Source of the DNA: Flavobacteriales bacterium | Lineage (GTDB): Bacteria; Bacteroidota; Bacteroidia; Flavobacteriales; UBA7312 | Reading direction: 5' to 3' | Length of the DNA: 64,000 bases | NCBI GenBank assembly: GCA_016779935.1 | Contig: JADHMQ010000001.1 | Coordinates: forward strand, 1-64,000 | Part shown: positions 30,743 to 40,377 of the stretch, in pieces | Numbering within the stretch: position 1 is the stretch's first letter | Layout of the letters: every line of letters starts with the position of its first letter | Translations under genes and position numbers: made by a program | Notes under the pieces: model-generated | Database searches by the model: none | What the model was told of the DNA's origin: nothing | What the model saw: the letters and a program-made list of their open reading frames with translations, nothing else

Positions 30743-31249
30743 TTACTTCTTCTTTTTTGGAGCAATGAACATTGTCATTCTTTTACCCTCTAATTTTGGC
30801 ATTTGCTCTACAACGCCATACTCTTCTAAAGCTTGAGCGAATTTTAATAAAAGGATTTCACCTTTTTCTTTAAATACTATACTTCGCCCTCTGAAGAAAA
30901 CGAATGCTTTTACTTTTGCACCTTCATCTAAGAATTTTAGTGCGTGTTTAGTTTTAAAATTCAAATCATGCTCCTCAGTATTAGGGCCGAATCTTATCTC
31001 CTTAATAACTGTTTTGCTAGCGTTTGCTTTTATTATCTTTTGTCTTTTCTTTTGATCGTATAAGAATTTCTTATAATCAATAATTTTACAAACTGGAGGA
31101 CTTGCTTTTGGAGAAATTTCCACTAGGTCAAGCCCCATCTGTTTAGCAATGCTTTGAGCTTTGGATAAAGGGAAGATACCAGGCTCTACACCTTCACCAA
31201 CTAAACGTACTTCTTGAGCAGTAATATTATGATTTATTCTGTGCTTCAT
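30743..31249 (-). CDS. infC: translation initiation factor IF-3
   Basis: The 168-residue protein covers both IF-3 domains: HRINHNITAQEVRLVG, LDLVEISPKASPPVCKIIDY, KFLYDQKKRQK, then KEIRFGPNTEEHDLNFK and VKAFVFFRGRS. IF-3 keeps ribosomal subunits apart and checks the start codon. It starts at ATG 31249, preceded by AAGGAG 11 nt upstream. The usual basic extension of Bacteroidota IF-3 lies just upstream but in another frame (31244-31295), so this reading may be N-terminally short. Confidence 0.93.
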   Translation of the reverse strand: MKHRINHNITAQEVRLVGEGVEPGIFPLSKAQSIAKQMGLDLVEISPKASPPVCKIIDYKKFLYDQKKRQKIIKANASKTVIKEIRFGPNTEEHDLNFKTKHALKFLDEGAKVKAFVFFRGRSIVFKEKGEILLLKFAQALEEYGVVEQMPKLEGKRMTMFIAPKKKK

Positions 31250-31295
31250 TTTCAGGTTTTCTCCTTTGAAAGTTATTTCTTCTTTTTATTGCGAT
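31244..31295 (-). other. out-of-frame IF-3 N-terminal extension
   Basis: The minus strand from ATC 31295-31293 reads IAIKRRNNFQRRKPENE, which looks like the basic start of Bacteroidota IF-3. If the single G at 31244 is skipped it continues directly into HRINHNI of infC. As given, that frame instead ends a few codons later (AQNKS, stop). This is a one-base frame break or an assembly error. There is no ATG in the extension frame; an ATC start would recall the AUU start of E. coli infC. Confidence 0.6.
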
Positions 31296-31320
31296 ATCCT
31301 TTTGTTTTAAATAAAATTAG

Positions 31321-33264
31321 TTATTCAAAATTACTTATTAATTTTTCAATTTCTAGGTTAATATGTTCAATAAACTTGTCCGTTTTCATACTACCCATAT
31401 CTTCACTTCCGTGCTTTCTTACGGACACTTTGCCTTCGCTTTCTTCTTTTTCACCAACAATAAGCATATACGGAACTTTACTTACTTCAGCATCTCTTAT
31501 CTTTCTCCCCGCCTTTTCCGCTCTCGTGTCAATGAGCCCGCGAATATCGTAATTATTTAGCAGATTTAAAATATTTTCTGCGTATTCGTGGTATTTTTCA
31601 CTTATAGGTAAAATAATTACTTGGCTTGGTGTTAACCATAGAGGGAAATTTCCTGCACAATGTTCTAGTAAAACGGATACAAAACGTTCCATTGAACCAA
31701 ATGGCGCACGGTGTATCATAACCGGCCTGTGTGTTTTATTGTCAGAGCCAATAAATTCTAATTCAAATCTATCAGGTAAGTTATAATCGACTTGTATAGT
31801 TCCAAGTTGCCATTTTCTTCCTAGAGCATCTTTCACCATAAAGTCCAGTTTTGGTCCGTAAAAAGCGGCTTCTCCATACTCAATAGTAGTGTCAATTCCT
31901 TTCTCCTCAGTAGCTTCTAAAATCGCTTTTTCAGCTTTTTCCCAATTTTCAATAGAGCCAATGTATTTTTCAGGAGTATTGGTATCTCTTAGAGATATTT
32001 GAGCTGTAAATTGTTCGAAACTAAGCGTCTTGAAAATATATAATACTAGGTCTATAACTTTTATAAATTCACCTTTTACTTGTTCTGGTGTACAGAAAAT
32101 ATGAGCATCATCTTGAGTAAATCCTCTAACTCGAGATAATCCGTGTAGTTCACCGGATTGTTCGTATCTGTAAACGGTTCCAAATTCTGCAAATCGAATT
32201 GGTAAATCTTTGTATGATCGAGGTTTCGTTTTATAAATTTCACAATGATGTGGGCAATTCATTGGTTTTAATAGAAACTCTTCTCCTTCAGCAGGTGTAT
32301 TTATTGGTTGGAATGAATCAGCCCCATACTTTGCATAATGACCAGAGCAAACGTATAACTCTTTGCTGCCAATGTGTGGTGTAATTACTTGTTCATATCC
32401 AGCAGTTTTTTGTGCTTTTTTTAAGAAGTTTTCTAAACGTTCTCTCAGTGCTGCTCCTTTAGGAAGCCATAGAGGGAGGCCTTGACCTACTGTTTGGGAG
32501 AAAGCGAATAATTCCATTTCCTTTCCAAGTTTTCTATGGTCTCTTTTTTTAGCTTCTTCAAGAAGGTTTAGATATTCGGTAAGTTCCTTTTGTTTTGGGA
32601 AACTAATACCGTAAATACGAGTTAGCTGCTTATTGTTTTCATCACCTCTCCAGTAAGCACCTGCAATGTTTAGCAACTTTGTAGACTTAATGAATGAAGT
32701 ATTTGGAATGTGTGGCCCTCTACACAAATCTGTGAAGTTTCCTTGAGTATAGAAAGTTATATTTCCGTCTTCTAAACCTTCTAATAATTCAAGTTTATAT
32801 TCGTCACCTTTTTCTTTAAAATAGCTGATGGCGTCGGTCTTTGAAATTTCTTTTCGACTGTATTCGTTTTTCAGCCTAGCTAATTCAAGCATTTTATCTT
32901 CAATTTTCTTGAAGTCGTCAGATGAAATGTTTTGATCTCCAAAGTCAACATCGTAGTAGAAACCATTCTCAATGGCTGGTCCAATACCGAGCTTAACTCC
33001 TGGGTATAAGGCTTCTAATGCCTCTGCCATAAGGTGTGCAGACGAGTGCCACATGGTTTGTTTACCCAAATCATCGTTCCAGGTTAGAAGTTTTAGTGAG
33101 CAATCTTTCTCTAGTGGTCTGTTAGCATCCCAAACATCTTCGTCAATCTGGCACGCTAGCACGTTTCTTGCTAATCCTTCACTAATATCCTTAGCAATGT
33201 CCATTGCTGTAGTTCCTTTAGCAACACTTCTTGAAGAACCGTCTGGAAGAGTTATTTCTATCAT
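31321..33264 (-). CDS. thrS: threonyl-tRNA synthetase
   Basis: The 647-residue class II synthetase has an N-terminal TGS domain ([20 protein letters not shown]), an editing domain with the zinc-site His residues ([22 protein letters not shown]), motif 2 ([20 protein letters not shown]) and motif 3 ([12 protein letters not shown]), and an anticodon-binding C-terminus ([17 protein letters not shown]). It charges tRNA-Thr. It is the first gene of the thrS-infC-rpmI-rplT operon. Confidence 0.98.
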   Translation of the reverse strand: MIEITLPDGSSRSVAKGTTAMDIAKDISEGLARNVLACQIDEDVWDANRPLEKDCSLKLLTWNDDLGKQTMWHSSAHLMAEALEALYPGVKLGIGPAIENGFYYDVDFGDQNISSDDFKKIEDKMLELARLKNEYSRKEISKTDAISYFKEKGDEYKLELLEGLEDGNITFYTQGNFTDLCRGPHIPNTSFIKSTKLLNIAGAYWRGDENNKQLTRIYGISFPKQKELTEYLNLLEEAKKRDHRKLGKEMELFAFSQTVGQGLPLWLPKGAALRERLENFLKKAQKTAGYEQVITPHIGSKELYVCSGHYAKYGADSFQPINTPAEGEEFLLKPMNCPHHCEIYKTKPRSYKDLPIRFAEFGTVYRYEQSGELHGLSRVRGFTQDDAHIFCTPEQVKGEFIKVIDLVLYIFKTLSFEQFTAQISLRDTNTPEKYIGSIENWEKAEKAILEATEEKGIDTTIEYGEAAFYGPKLDFMVKDALGRKWQLGTIQVDYNLPDRFELEFIGSDNKTHRPVMIHRAPFGSMERFVSVLLEHCAGNFPLWLTPSQVIILPISEKYHEYAENILNLLNNYDIRGLIDTRAEKAGRKIRDAEVSKVPYMLIVGEKEESEGKVSVRKHGSEDMGSMKTDKFIEHINLEIEKLISNFE

Positions 33265-33294
33265 TATATATTTTTATATACTCAAATGAGTCTG

Positions 33295-33302
33295 CAAATA
33301 TA
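33295..33302 (-). promoter_or_regulatory. -7 box (TATATTTG) for the thrS operon
   Basis: This exact TAnnTTTG match on the minus strand lies 30 nt before the thrS ATG. No tRNA-like or T-box leader fits in this short space. Confidence 0.62.
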
Positions 33303-33341
33303 ATCAAATGACTGATAAGATAGTAGGCATTGAAAGATGTC

Positions 33342-34970
33342 TTAAACCTGTATAATTCCTGGGTTATATTTGCTAGTAATTGGGGAGTGATTTGCGGCTT
33401 CTATACCCATTGAAATTATTTTTCGTGTTTCTCTAGGGTCAATGATTGCATCTATCCAGAGTCTAGAAGCAGCATAATAGGGTGAGGTTTGCTTATTGTA
33501 TCTTTCAGTGATTGTTTTTAAGAGTTCTTCTTCATCTTTTTTAGCTATTTTTTTGCCTTTACTTTTTAATGATGATTTCTCAATTTGTAAAAGAACTTTA
33601 GCGGCTTGTTCGCCTCCCATTACGGCTATTTTTGCAGATGGCCACGCTACGATAAGTCTAGGGTCGTAGGCTTTTCCACACATAGCATAATTTCCTGCTC
33701 CGTATGAATTTCCCATTATTATCGTAAACTTTGGAACGACAGAATTACTCATGGCATTTACCATTTTTGCACCGTCTTTTATAATTCCTTGGTGTTCTGA
33801 TCTTGAACCTACCATAAAGCCAGTAACGTCTTGTAGAAAAACAAGAGGGATTTTTTTCTGATTGCAATTAGCTATAAATCGAGCTGCTTTATCAGCTGAA
33901 TCTGAATAAATTACACCGCCAAATTGCATTTCTCCTTTCTTGTTTTTGACCAGTTTTCGTTGATTGGCAACTATACCTACTGACCATCCATCAATTCTAG
34001 CATAGCCACATAATATGGTTTCGCCGTATCCTTTTTTGTACTCTTGAAATTTTGATTCATCGACTAGATGCTCTATTATTTCAATGGTATTGTATGATTT
34101 CTCTCTGCTATCTGGTAATATTCGAATTATATCATCACTGTTTTTTTGTGGCTCTGCTGGCTCTTCTCTGTTGAAACCTGCTTTTTCAAAATGGCCTATT
34201 TTATCCATTATTTCTTTGATACTCTTTAGGCAGTCTTCATCATTTTCTGATTTATAATCTGTAACGCCAGAAATTTCACAATGTGTTTCTGCTCCTCCTA
34301 GTGTTTCGTTGTCAATATCTTCTCCAATTGCTGCTTTTACCAAATAACTTCCAGCTAAAAATATTGTACCCGTTTTATTGACTATCAATGCTTCATCACT
34401 CATTATGGGTAGGTAAGCGCCACCGGCTACACATGAGCCCATTACAGCCGATATCTGTGTTATTCCCATTGAAGACATTTTTGCATTATTTCTAAAAATT
34501 CTTCCAAAATGTTCTTTGTCAGGAAAAATCTCGTCTTGTAATGGGAGGAAAACTCCTGCACTATCTACCAGATAGATAATTGGAATTTTATTTTCCATAG
34601 CAATTTCTTGTGCTCTTAAATTTTTCTTAGCTGTGATTGGGAACCATGCACCTGCTTTGACTGTAGCATCGTTGGCAACAATTACACATAGTTTTTTACT
34701 TACGTAAGCTAAAACAACAACAACTCCTCCTGAGGGACATCCGCCGTATTCTTGATACATGCCATCGCCTACAAAAGAGCCTATTTCTATAGTTTCTGAT
34801 TCATCATCTACTAAAAAGTCAATTCTTTCCCGTGCTGTAAGTTTGCCCTGTTTATGTTGTTTTTCAATTTTTTCTTTTCCACCACCAATTTTGATTTTAT
34901 TAAGCTTTTGATTCATTTCTGAAATCATTAGCTTCATTTTGTCTTCATTTTTATTTAATTCTAAGTCCAT
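33342..34970 (-). CDS. acyl-CoA carboxylase carboxyltransferase (beta) subunit
   Basis: The 542-residue crotonase-fold carboxyltransferase has GKLTARERIDFLVD near residue 47, GGVVVVLAYV, AVMGSCVAGGAYLPIM (first oxyanion region), and in the second half LVFLQDVTGFMVGSR and IIMGNSYGAGNYAMCG with AVMGGEQAAKVL. It belongs with propionyl-CoA or methylcrotonyl-CoA carboxylase beta chains, used in branched-chain amino acid or odd-chain fat breakdown; which substrate cannot be told here. No biotin-carboxylase partner gene is adjacent. It is the last gene of the parA operon. Confidence 0.9.
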   Translation of the reverse strand: MDLELNKNEDKMKLMISEMNQKLNKIKIGGGKEKIEKQHKQGKLTARERIDFLVDDESETIEIGSFVGDGMYQEYGGCPSGGVVVVLAYVSKKLCVIVANDATVKAGAWFPITAKKNLRAQEIAMENKIPIIYLVDSAGVFLPLQDEIFPDKEHFGRIFRNNAKMSSMGITQISAVMGSCVAGGAYLPIMSDEALIVNKTGTIFLAGSYLVKAAIGEDIDNETLGGAETHCEISGVTDYKSENDEDCLKSIKEIMDKIGHFEKAGFNREEPAEPQKNSDDIIRILPDSREKSYNTIEIIEHLVDESKFQEYKKGYGETILCGYARIDGWSVGIVANQRKLVKNKKGEMQFGGVIYSDSADKAARFIANCNQKKIPLVFLQDVTGFMVGSRSEHQGIIKDGAKMVNAMSNSVVPKFTIIMGNSYGAGNYAMCGKAYDPRLIVAWPSAKIAVMGGEQAAKVLLQIEKSSLKSKGKKIAKKDEEELLKTITERYNKQTSPYYAASRLWIDAIIDPRETRKIISMGIEAANHSPITSKYNPGIIQV

Positions 34971-34988
34971 GCAAATTAAATTTAGTGG

Positions 34989-35597
34989 TTATAATTTTAA
35001 TGATTCTAGATAACGTTTTGCGTTATTTCCTTCGTTAAAAAGTAAGTCCAATATACTTAGGTTTGAGATAAAGCCATGCTTTTTTTCAAAAACTTGAATG
35101 TATCGTGGAAATTCAGAGGTGACGAACTTGTGGTTTCTAAGATCATTTTGTTCAACCTCTTTGTTGTAAGTGTTTGTGAAATTAAATTCGGTTGAAATGC
35201 CAACTTTTGATGAAATAAAGTGTAGCATTTCTAGATTGAGGTCAATGAGATTTGTATGTTTTTTTAGAAACACATCTTTCATTTCGTCTTCAAAATATTC
35301 GAAAAAAGGAGAGGAGCGATAGGAACTCATTAAACTTTGCCAATGTTCCTTTTGCCACTTATGGTCGTAGTTTATTTTTATGTCTTTTAAAGCTGTTTTT
35401 GAGCTGCTTTTCCTTTCTTTTGGAACGGTCAGGTGTAATTTACCATTTGCTCCGTATACAGCACATCGATTTCTAATAGTTTGTTTGATATAGAAGTCAT
35501 GTAATTCAATAGTGCAGTCAAACTGATGCAAATATGCATAGTATTCAATCGGTGCCATATAGCTACATGGCAAAAGGTATTGTTTAGTGGACGGCAT
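34989..35597 (-). CDS. WbqC family protein
   Basis: The 202-residue protein has the WbqC pattern: CSYMAPIEYYAYLHQFD at the N-terminus, QTIRNRCAVYGANGKLHLTVP near residue 40 (quoted in parts: IRNRCAVYGANGKL), and HWQSLMSSYRSSPFFEYF. Members are often found near glycan genes and may be amide or sugar-modifying enzymes; activity is unproven. It starts inside the 3' end of lepB (14-base overlap). Confidence 0.88.
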   Translation of the reverse strand: MPSTKQYLLPCSYMAPIEYYAYLHQFDCTIELHDFYIKQTIRNRCAVYGANGKLHLTVPKERKSSSKTALKDIKINYDHKWQKEHWQSLMSSYRSSPFFEYFEDEMKDVFLKKHTNLIDLNLEMLHFISSKVGISTEFNFTNTYNKEVEQNDLRNHKFVTSEFPRYIQVFEKKHGFISNLSILDLLFNEGNNAKRYLESLKL

Positions 35598-36858
35598 TGA
35601 ATAGTCTATTCCATCTGATTTTATTTATTCCTTTTTTGTTTTTGTCCCAACTCATCCAAATAAATAAGGCTTTTCCAACAACGTGATCTTCAGGAACGAA
35701 ACCCCAATATCTTGAATCTAATGAATTGTGTCTGTTATCACCCATCATCCAATAGTAGTTCATGTCAAAAGTGTAGCTTGATGCTAGATTATTATTGATG
35801 TAAATTTCATCATCAATTATCTCTAATTTATTGTTTTCATAGGTTTCTATAATTCTTCTGTATAGTTCTATGTTTTCAGTATTAATTTCGACTTGACTAC
35901 CTGCTTGAGGAATTTTAATTGGTCCAAAATTATCAAGATTCCAATTGAATTTGTCTTCTGGAAATATTAATTCAGGTGAGTTAACTTTTACTCCTTTATC
36001 AATAACGATTTTATCTACTTTCTTTACGTATGTAAAGCGTTTTATTGCAGCTAGGCTCTCATCATTTAACATCAGCTCGTAGTCACCATTTCTAGAGAGT
36101 ATTTGCCCTTCGTAAATGTTGTATTTGTTCAGTGTTCTTTCACTAAATAGTGTGCCGTCTGTTTTGACGTAGTACCTAAACTGATTTCTCATTTTTTCAG
36201 TAATGGTCTGAGGTTCTCCATTCACATATAAATCAGTGTTTTTAATTTCTATGACATCTCCAGGAATACCTACACACCTCTTAATATAGTTCTCTTTTTT
36301 ATCAATAGGTCTTTCTGGGTGTAGTGCATCATCGGCGGGATAATTAAAAACTACACAGTCGTTTCTTTCTACATCACCTAAACCTTTCATTCTGTAATAA
36401 TTAAGCTGTATCCATTTTAGGTATGCAGGGGTATTTTTAGTGAATGGTAGGGTATGATGAACGAGTGGGAATGCAATAGGAGTCATAGGTACTCTTGGTC
36501 CGTAGCTTACTTTGCTTACAAAGAGAAAATCACCAATGAGTAATGATTTTTCCATAGAAGAGGTAGGGATTGTATAGGCTTCAATTAAGAATGCTCTCAG
36601 AATTGTTGCTGCAACAACAGCGAATAAAATTGCGTTGAACCAACTTTTAATCTCGCTTTTTTCTTTCTTTTTCTTTTCTTTCTTTTTCCAAAATTGCCAA
36701 CTAATAGTTTCCCAAAACAAAATATCACCTACTATTAAAGGGAAAAAATAAAGCCATTCTCCTTCGATAAGGTAAACGAACAAAGACCAAAGGATAGTAA
36801 AGACTATAAACATTACGACCTTAAATGATTTGCCTAATAATTCTTTTAATTTTTTCAT
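35584..36858 (-). CDS. lepB: signal peptidase I
   Basis: The 424-residue membrane protease has N-terminal transmembrane segments (about 13-31, 36-50 and 73-90), the catalytic Ser101 in TIPTSSMEKSL, the catalytic Lys193 in YIKRCVGIPGD, and the end box MGDNRHNSLDSRYWGFV. It cleaves signal peptides from exported proteins. It is longer than the E. coli enzyme because of a large insert (about 210-360) between boxes D and E, usual in Bacteroidota. It follows dapB by 7 bases. Confidence 0.95.
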   Translation of the reverse strand: MKKLKELLGKSFKVVMFIVFTILWSLFVYLIEGEWLYFFPLIVGDILFWETISWQFWKKKEKKKKEKSEIKSWFNAILFAVVAATILRAFLIEAYTIPTSSMEKSLLIGDFLFVSKVSYGPRVPMTPIAFPLVHHTLPFTKNTPAYLKWIQLNYYRMKGLGDVERNDCVVFNYPADDALHPERPIDKKENYIKRCVGIPGDVIEIKNTDLYVNGEPQTITEKMRNQFRYYVKTDGTLFSERTLNKYNIYEGQILSRNGDYELMLNDESLAAIKRFTYVKKVDKIVIDKGVKVNSPELIFPEDKFNWNLDNFGPIKIPQAGSQVEINTENIELYRRIIETYENNKLEIIDDEIYINNNLASSYTFDMNYYWMMGDNRHNSLDSRYWGFVPEDHVVGKALFIWMSWDKNKKGINKIRWNRLFNAVH

Positions 36859-36865
36859 ATTTTTT

Positions 36866-37525
36866 TTAAAGTTTTAATATGTCTGACATTTTAAAAATAC
36901 CCTTTTTATCAACTATCCATTCGGCAGCCATAATTGCTCCTTTTGCAAAACCATTTCTATTATGAGCTTCGTGGGATATAGAAATAGTATCTATATCAGA
37001 AATATAATTTACAATATGAGTGCCTGGAACATCTTTAATACGTTGGCTATCGATGGGTGTATTTTTATCAATTTGAAACTGTAAAGAAAGTGCTGTGCCA
37101 CTTGGTGCATCTAGCTTCTCGGTATGATGAATTTCTTTTATGTTAGATTTGTATTGTGGGTGAGCTTCCATTATCCTTTTTAACTTTTTATTCAATTCAA
37201 AAAAGAGATTTACGCCTATACTAAAGTTTGAAGCGTATAAAAAAGCAGTGTCGTGTTTTATGGCAAGCTTATTGATGTTCTTCATTTTTTCTAACCAGCC
37301 TGTTGTTCCACAAACTACGGGTACGCCATTAGTTAAAGCAGTTGAAATGTTATTGAAAGCTGTTTTTGGTGTGCTAAAATCAATAGCTACATCTACCTTT
37401 GAAAAGTCGATATCATACACAGTATGTTTAGAATTTGCAATGTAACTTATAGAGTGACCACTCTGAGTTGCAATTTTTTCGATGAGTTTTCCCATCTTCC
37501 CATATCCAAGTAAAGCAATGTTCAT
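36866..37525 (-). CDS. dapB: 4-hydroxy-tetrahydrodipicolinate reductase
   Basis: The 219-residue reductase has the nucleotide fold start MNIALLGYGKMGKLIE, VAIDFSTPKTAFNN, VVCGTTGW, the substrate and catalytic segment EIHHTEKLDAPSGTAL, and the C-terminal HEAHNRNGFAKGAI. It makes tetrahydrodipicolinate in the lysine/diaminopimelate pathway; dapD is at 21347. It is somewhat shorter than the E. coli protein (273), as is typical in this phylum. Confidence 0.94.
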   Translation of the reverse strand: MNIALLGYGKMGKLIEKIATQSGHSISYIANSKHTVYDIDFSKVDVAIDFSTPKTAFNNISTALTNGVPVVCGTTGWLEKMKNINKLAIKHDTAFLYASNFSIGVNLFFELNKKLKRIMEAHPQYKSNIKEIHHTEKLDAPSGTALSLQFQIDKNTPIDSQRIKDVPGTHIVNYISDIDTISISHEAHNRNGFAKGAIMAAEWIVDKKGIFKMSDILKL

Positions 37526-37535
37526 ATCCTCAAAG

Positions 37536-38048
37536 TTAAAAATTCATTTTTAATGATAAGGAGGTATTCTTCCCATATGGAGTGTTTATAAATGAAGGTG
37601 AGTATGATAGGGTTAATTCATCGCTTATATCGAAGTCCAGTAGATGGGCATCTACACTAGCATCAACAATATTTAACAAATATATGGCTGCGGTAATTAT
37701 ATATGAAACGTCTCTATTTCTTTCATAATAGTCCATAATTGTGATGAGCTGACTATTATTATAAAGTTCAGAGTATTCGTCTATCTCACCATTTTCTCTT
37801 TGCAAATAGGCATTTTTATAGCTTGTGTATTTCTTTTGGTTTTCATTTATAAAATATATGCTTGTTCCTAGAGAAGTATATATAATTGGGACTTTCCAAT
37901 ACTTTTTATTGTAGACTTGTCCAGCACCGGGGATGATTGTAGAAAGTACTGATGCTTTATGTGCAGAATGAACTCTTGGATTCTCTGATTTTTGAGCTAT
38001 GCAGTTAATGGATAAAAACAAGCAGATATAGAGTATTATAGTTTTCAA
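37536..38048 (-). CDS. DUF5683 domain protein
   Basis: The 170-residue protein has an N-terminal signal peptide or anchor (MKTIILYICLFLSINCIA) and the domain signature HKASVLSTIIPGAGQVYNKKYWKVP near residue 30 (in parts: IIPGAGQVYNKKYWK), followed by hydrophobic stretches (IIYTSLGTSIYFI and VSYIITAAIYLLNIVDASVDAH). It probably sits in the envelope. It lies between parB and dapB in an order common in flavobacteria; function unknown. Confidence 0.85.
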   Translation of the reverse strand: MKTIILYICLFLSINCIAQKSENPRVHSAHKASVLSTIIPGAGQVYNKKYWKVPIIYTSLGTSIYFINENQKKYTSYKNAYLQRENGEIDEYSELYNNSQLITIMDYYERNRDVSYIITAAIYLLNIVDASVDAHLLDFDISDELTLSYSPSFINTPYGKNTSLSLKMNF

Positions 38049-38052
38049 CTTT

Positions 38053-38949
38053 CTAGCCTAGTTTTTTTATAATTTCATCTAATTCTTCTGCAGAATTGAA
38101 TTTAATTTCCACTTTACCTTTTCCAGATTTTAACACTTTTAACTTCACTTCTTTTCCAAGACTATGGGATAAATCATTTGAAATTTTTTGATGTTCAAAT
38201 GTAGGTATAGATTTTGTTCGATTTCTGCTAGTCTTGGTGTAATTTGTGTTGCCAAAATCTTTTACAATTTGCTCGATTTCTCGCACTGTAAATTTATTTG
38301 AAATGGCATCTCTGAAAATATTAAGTTGAGTTTCAGGATTATTTACATTAATAAGCGCTCTTGCATGTCCCATACTAATTTCTTCATTTTTTAAAGAGGA
38401 TAATATTTCTGCTGGGAGTTTGAGTAGCCTCAAATAGTTTGTAATGGTTGATCTTTTTTTGCCAACCCTTTCACTCATTTTTTCTTGAGTGAGCTTACAT
38501 TCATCGATTAGTCTTTGATAGCTTAGTGCAACTTCTACTGGGTTAAGTTGTTCTCTCTGGATGTTTTCAACCAAAGCCATTTCTAGCATTTCTTGGTCAT
38601 TAGCAATCCTAATGTAAACAGGTATACTGTTTAAACCAGCTATTTGAGATGCTCTATATCGTCTTTCTCCAGAAATGAGTTGGAATTTATCGTAACCAAG
38701 TTTTCTAACTGTAATGGGTTGAATGACGCCGAGTTCCTTTATTGAAACTGCTAATTCTTGTAGTGTATCTTCATCGAAGTCAGTTCTTGGTTGAAAAGGG
38801 TTTACTTCAATTTGATTTAATGGAAGTTCCGAAATAGAACCTACAATTTTTGTTGAATTTTCAATTGATTCGGCGCTAGTTATGTCAGTATCAGGATTTT
38901 TTAATAATGCCGATAAGCCTTTTCCTAATGCTCTTTTCTTTTCTGCCAT
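38053..38949 (-). CDS. parB: chromosome partitioning protein ParB
   Basis: The 298-residue protein has LGKGLSALL at the start, the CTP-binding region with ISGERRYRASQIAGL (GERR) and ALVENIQREQLNPVEVA, and the helix-turn-helix LTQEKMSERVGKKRSTITNY. A C-terminal dimer part follows. It binds parS sites near the origin and spreads as a CTP-dependent clamp. It follows parA by 4 bases. I saw no parS-like palindrome in the window. Confidence 0.96.
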   Translation of the reverse strand: MAEKKRALGKGLSALLKNPDTDITSAESIENSTKIVGSISELPLNQIEVNPFQPRTDFDEDTLQELAVSIKELGVIQPITVRKLGYDKFQLISGERRYRASQIAGLNSIPVYIRIANDQEMLEMALVENIQREQLNPVEVALSYQRLIDECKLTQEKMSERVGKKRSTITNYLRLLKLPAEILSSLKNEEISMGHARALINVNNPETQLNIFRDAISNKFTVREIEQIVKDFGNTNYTKTSRNRTKSIPTFEHQKISNDLSHSLGKEVKLKVLKSGKGKVEIKFNSAEELDEIIKKLG

Positions 38950-38953
38950 TTTT

Positions 38954-39739
38954 TTAGATTCTTTCTAATGATTTTTGCTTATTCTTTTCAAGAATTTCCT
39001 TAGCAAGATTTAAATAGTTGATAGCTCCTTTACTGCTTGCGTCATGCATTATGATAGTCTCGCCAAAACTAGGAGCTTCACTAAGTCTTACATTACGTTG
39101 TATTATTGTATCAAATACCATCTCTTGAAAATGGGTTTTAACTTCCTCAACAACCTGATTTGAAAGTCTTAAACGAGTGTCATACATCGTAAGTAGCAAA
39201 CCTTCAATATCAAGTTCTTTGTTTAAACGACTTTGTACAATTTTGATTGTATTCAATAATTTCCCTAAACCTTCAAGAGCAAAGTACTCACATTGAATAG
39301 GTATTATTATCGAGTCAGCAGCTGTAAGAGCATTAGTTGTTACTATACCAAGCGAGGGTGCACAGTCAATAAAGATATAATCGTATTGCCCTTTAATCTG
39401 ATCAATCATTTTCTTTATGATAAATTCTCTGTTCGGCTGATTGATAAGTTCTAATTCTGCACCAACTAGATCAATATTTGCAGGCAATAAATCTAGGTTT
39501 GGACTTTTTGTTTTTACAATTACATCACTTGGGTTAATATCATCAACAAGACATTCGTATAGACCGTTTTTGACATCTCTTGGGTCAAAGCCCACTCCTG
39601 AAGTTGAATTTGCTTGTGGGTCAGCATCAATTAGTAAAACTTTTTTTTCTAGCACGCCCATACATGCCGCCAAATTTATGGCTGATGTAGTTTTTCCAAC
39701 TCCTCCTTTTTGATTTGCAATTACAATTGTTTTGTTCAT
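38954..39739 (-). CDS. parA: chromosome partitioning ATPase ParA
   Basis: The 261-residue deviant-Walker ATPase has [20 protein letters not shown] (P-loop with signature Lys), [26 protein letters not shown] and [15 protein letters not shown]. With ParB it moves the origin region to daughter cells. It is first in the minus-strand operon running to the carboxyltransferase gene. No exact TAnnTTTG box was found before it. Confidence 0.96.
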   Translation of the reverse strand: MNKTIVIANQKGGVGKTTSAINLAACMGVLEKKVLLIDADPQANSTSGVGFDPRDVKNGLYECLVDDINPSDVIVKTKSPNLDLLPANIDLVGAELELINQPNREFIIKKMIDQIKGQYDYIFIDCAPSLGIVTTNALTAADSIIIPIQCEYFALEGLGKLLNTIKIVQSRLNKELDIEGLLLTMYDTRLRLSNQVVEEVKTHFQEMVFDTIIQRNVRLSEAPSFGETIIMHDASSKGAINYLNLAKEILEKNKQKSLERI

Positions 39740-39800
39740 AAGTATAATGTAATGTTTGATTAAATAGCTTTTAAGGTATAGCTAGCTTTTTGTTGTTCAT

Positions 39801-39833
39801 AAAGCATAACTATTTTGTTTATATTTATGCTTT
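39801..39833. other. 9-bp inverted repeat in the parA-DoxX divergent region
   Basis: AAAGCATAA (39801-39809) and TTATGCTTT (39825-39833) are exact reverse complements separated by 15 bases that include TATTTTG. It lies between divergent genes and could be an operator; the base composition is AT-rich, so chance is possible. Confidence 0.4.
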
Positions 39834-39900
39834 CAAAAGTAGCCTATTTTCTCGACTGTTTAAGAAGAAAAAAGGCCGTTTTTTTAACATTTACAGAAAA

Positions 39901-40371
39901 ATGTTAATAGCTACTAACTTAAAATATTCCCTTCAAATGATTTTATCAAATTTGTCTTTAATTAATTTAGAAATTCAAGATAATGTTCTAATTATCACTC
40001 AGCTTTTAACAACCATATTTTTAGCTATTCTTTTTATTCAGTCTGGAATAGATAAGGTTACAGATAAAGAAGGGAACTTAAGTTGGTTGAGTAGTCATTT
40101 TTCAAACTCTCCACTTAAAAATTCAGTTCCTTTTTTATTGTTTACGATTACAGTACTTGAATTACTAGCCGGTTTTGGGAATTTAATTGGGGCTTTTTAC
40201 ATACTATTTTTGGATAATGCTATCGTTGCTTTCTTTGGCACATTGTTTTCGTCGATAAGCTTAATTATGCTATTTTTTGGACAAAGAGTAGCCAAAGACT
40301 ATGCTGGTGCCCAATCTCTAGTAAGTTATTTTATATTGACTATTGTAACCCTAGTGTTACTGTGCTGGTAA
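39901..40371 (+). CDS. DoxX-like membrane protein
   Basis: The product, read from ATG 39901, has 156 residues with four hydrophobic segments (LLTTIFLAILFIQSG, VPFLLFTITVLELLAGFG, IVAFFGTLFSSISLIMLFF, YFILTIVTLVLLCW) and the DoxX-type IQSGIDKV motif after the first segment. Some members are linked to oxidative stress or quinone chemistry, but no activity can be assigned. The frame opens at 39790, but the earlier codons are Lys/Phe-rich and unlike the family; ATG 39937 is another possible start. It converges on the DUF3276 gene. Confidence 0.78.
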   Translation: MLIATNLKYSLQMILSNLSLINLEIQDNVLIITQLLTTIFLAILFIQSGIDKVTDKEGNLSWLSSHFSNSPLKNSVPFLLFTITVLELLAGFGNLIGAFYILFLDNAIVAFFGTLFSSISLIMLFFGQRVAKDYAGAQSLVSYFILTIVTLVLLCW

Positions 40372-40377
40372 GGAGGT

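Noticed and set aside
33265-33341. T-box or other riboswitch upstream of thrS
   Set aside because: Only about 77 bases separate thrS from the next gene, a -7 box lies 30 nt before the ATG, and no specifier-loop structure fits.
38053-39800. parS site near parAB
   Set aside because: I looked for GTTTCACGTGAAAC-like or TGTTCCACGTGGAACA-like palindromes around parAB and elsewhere and found none in this window.
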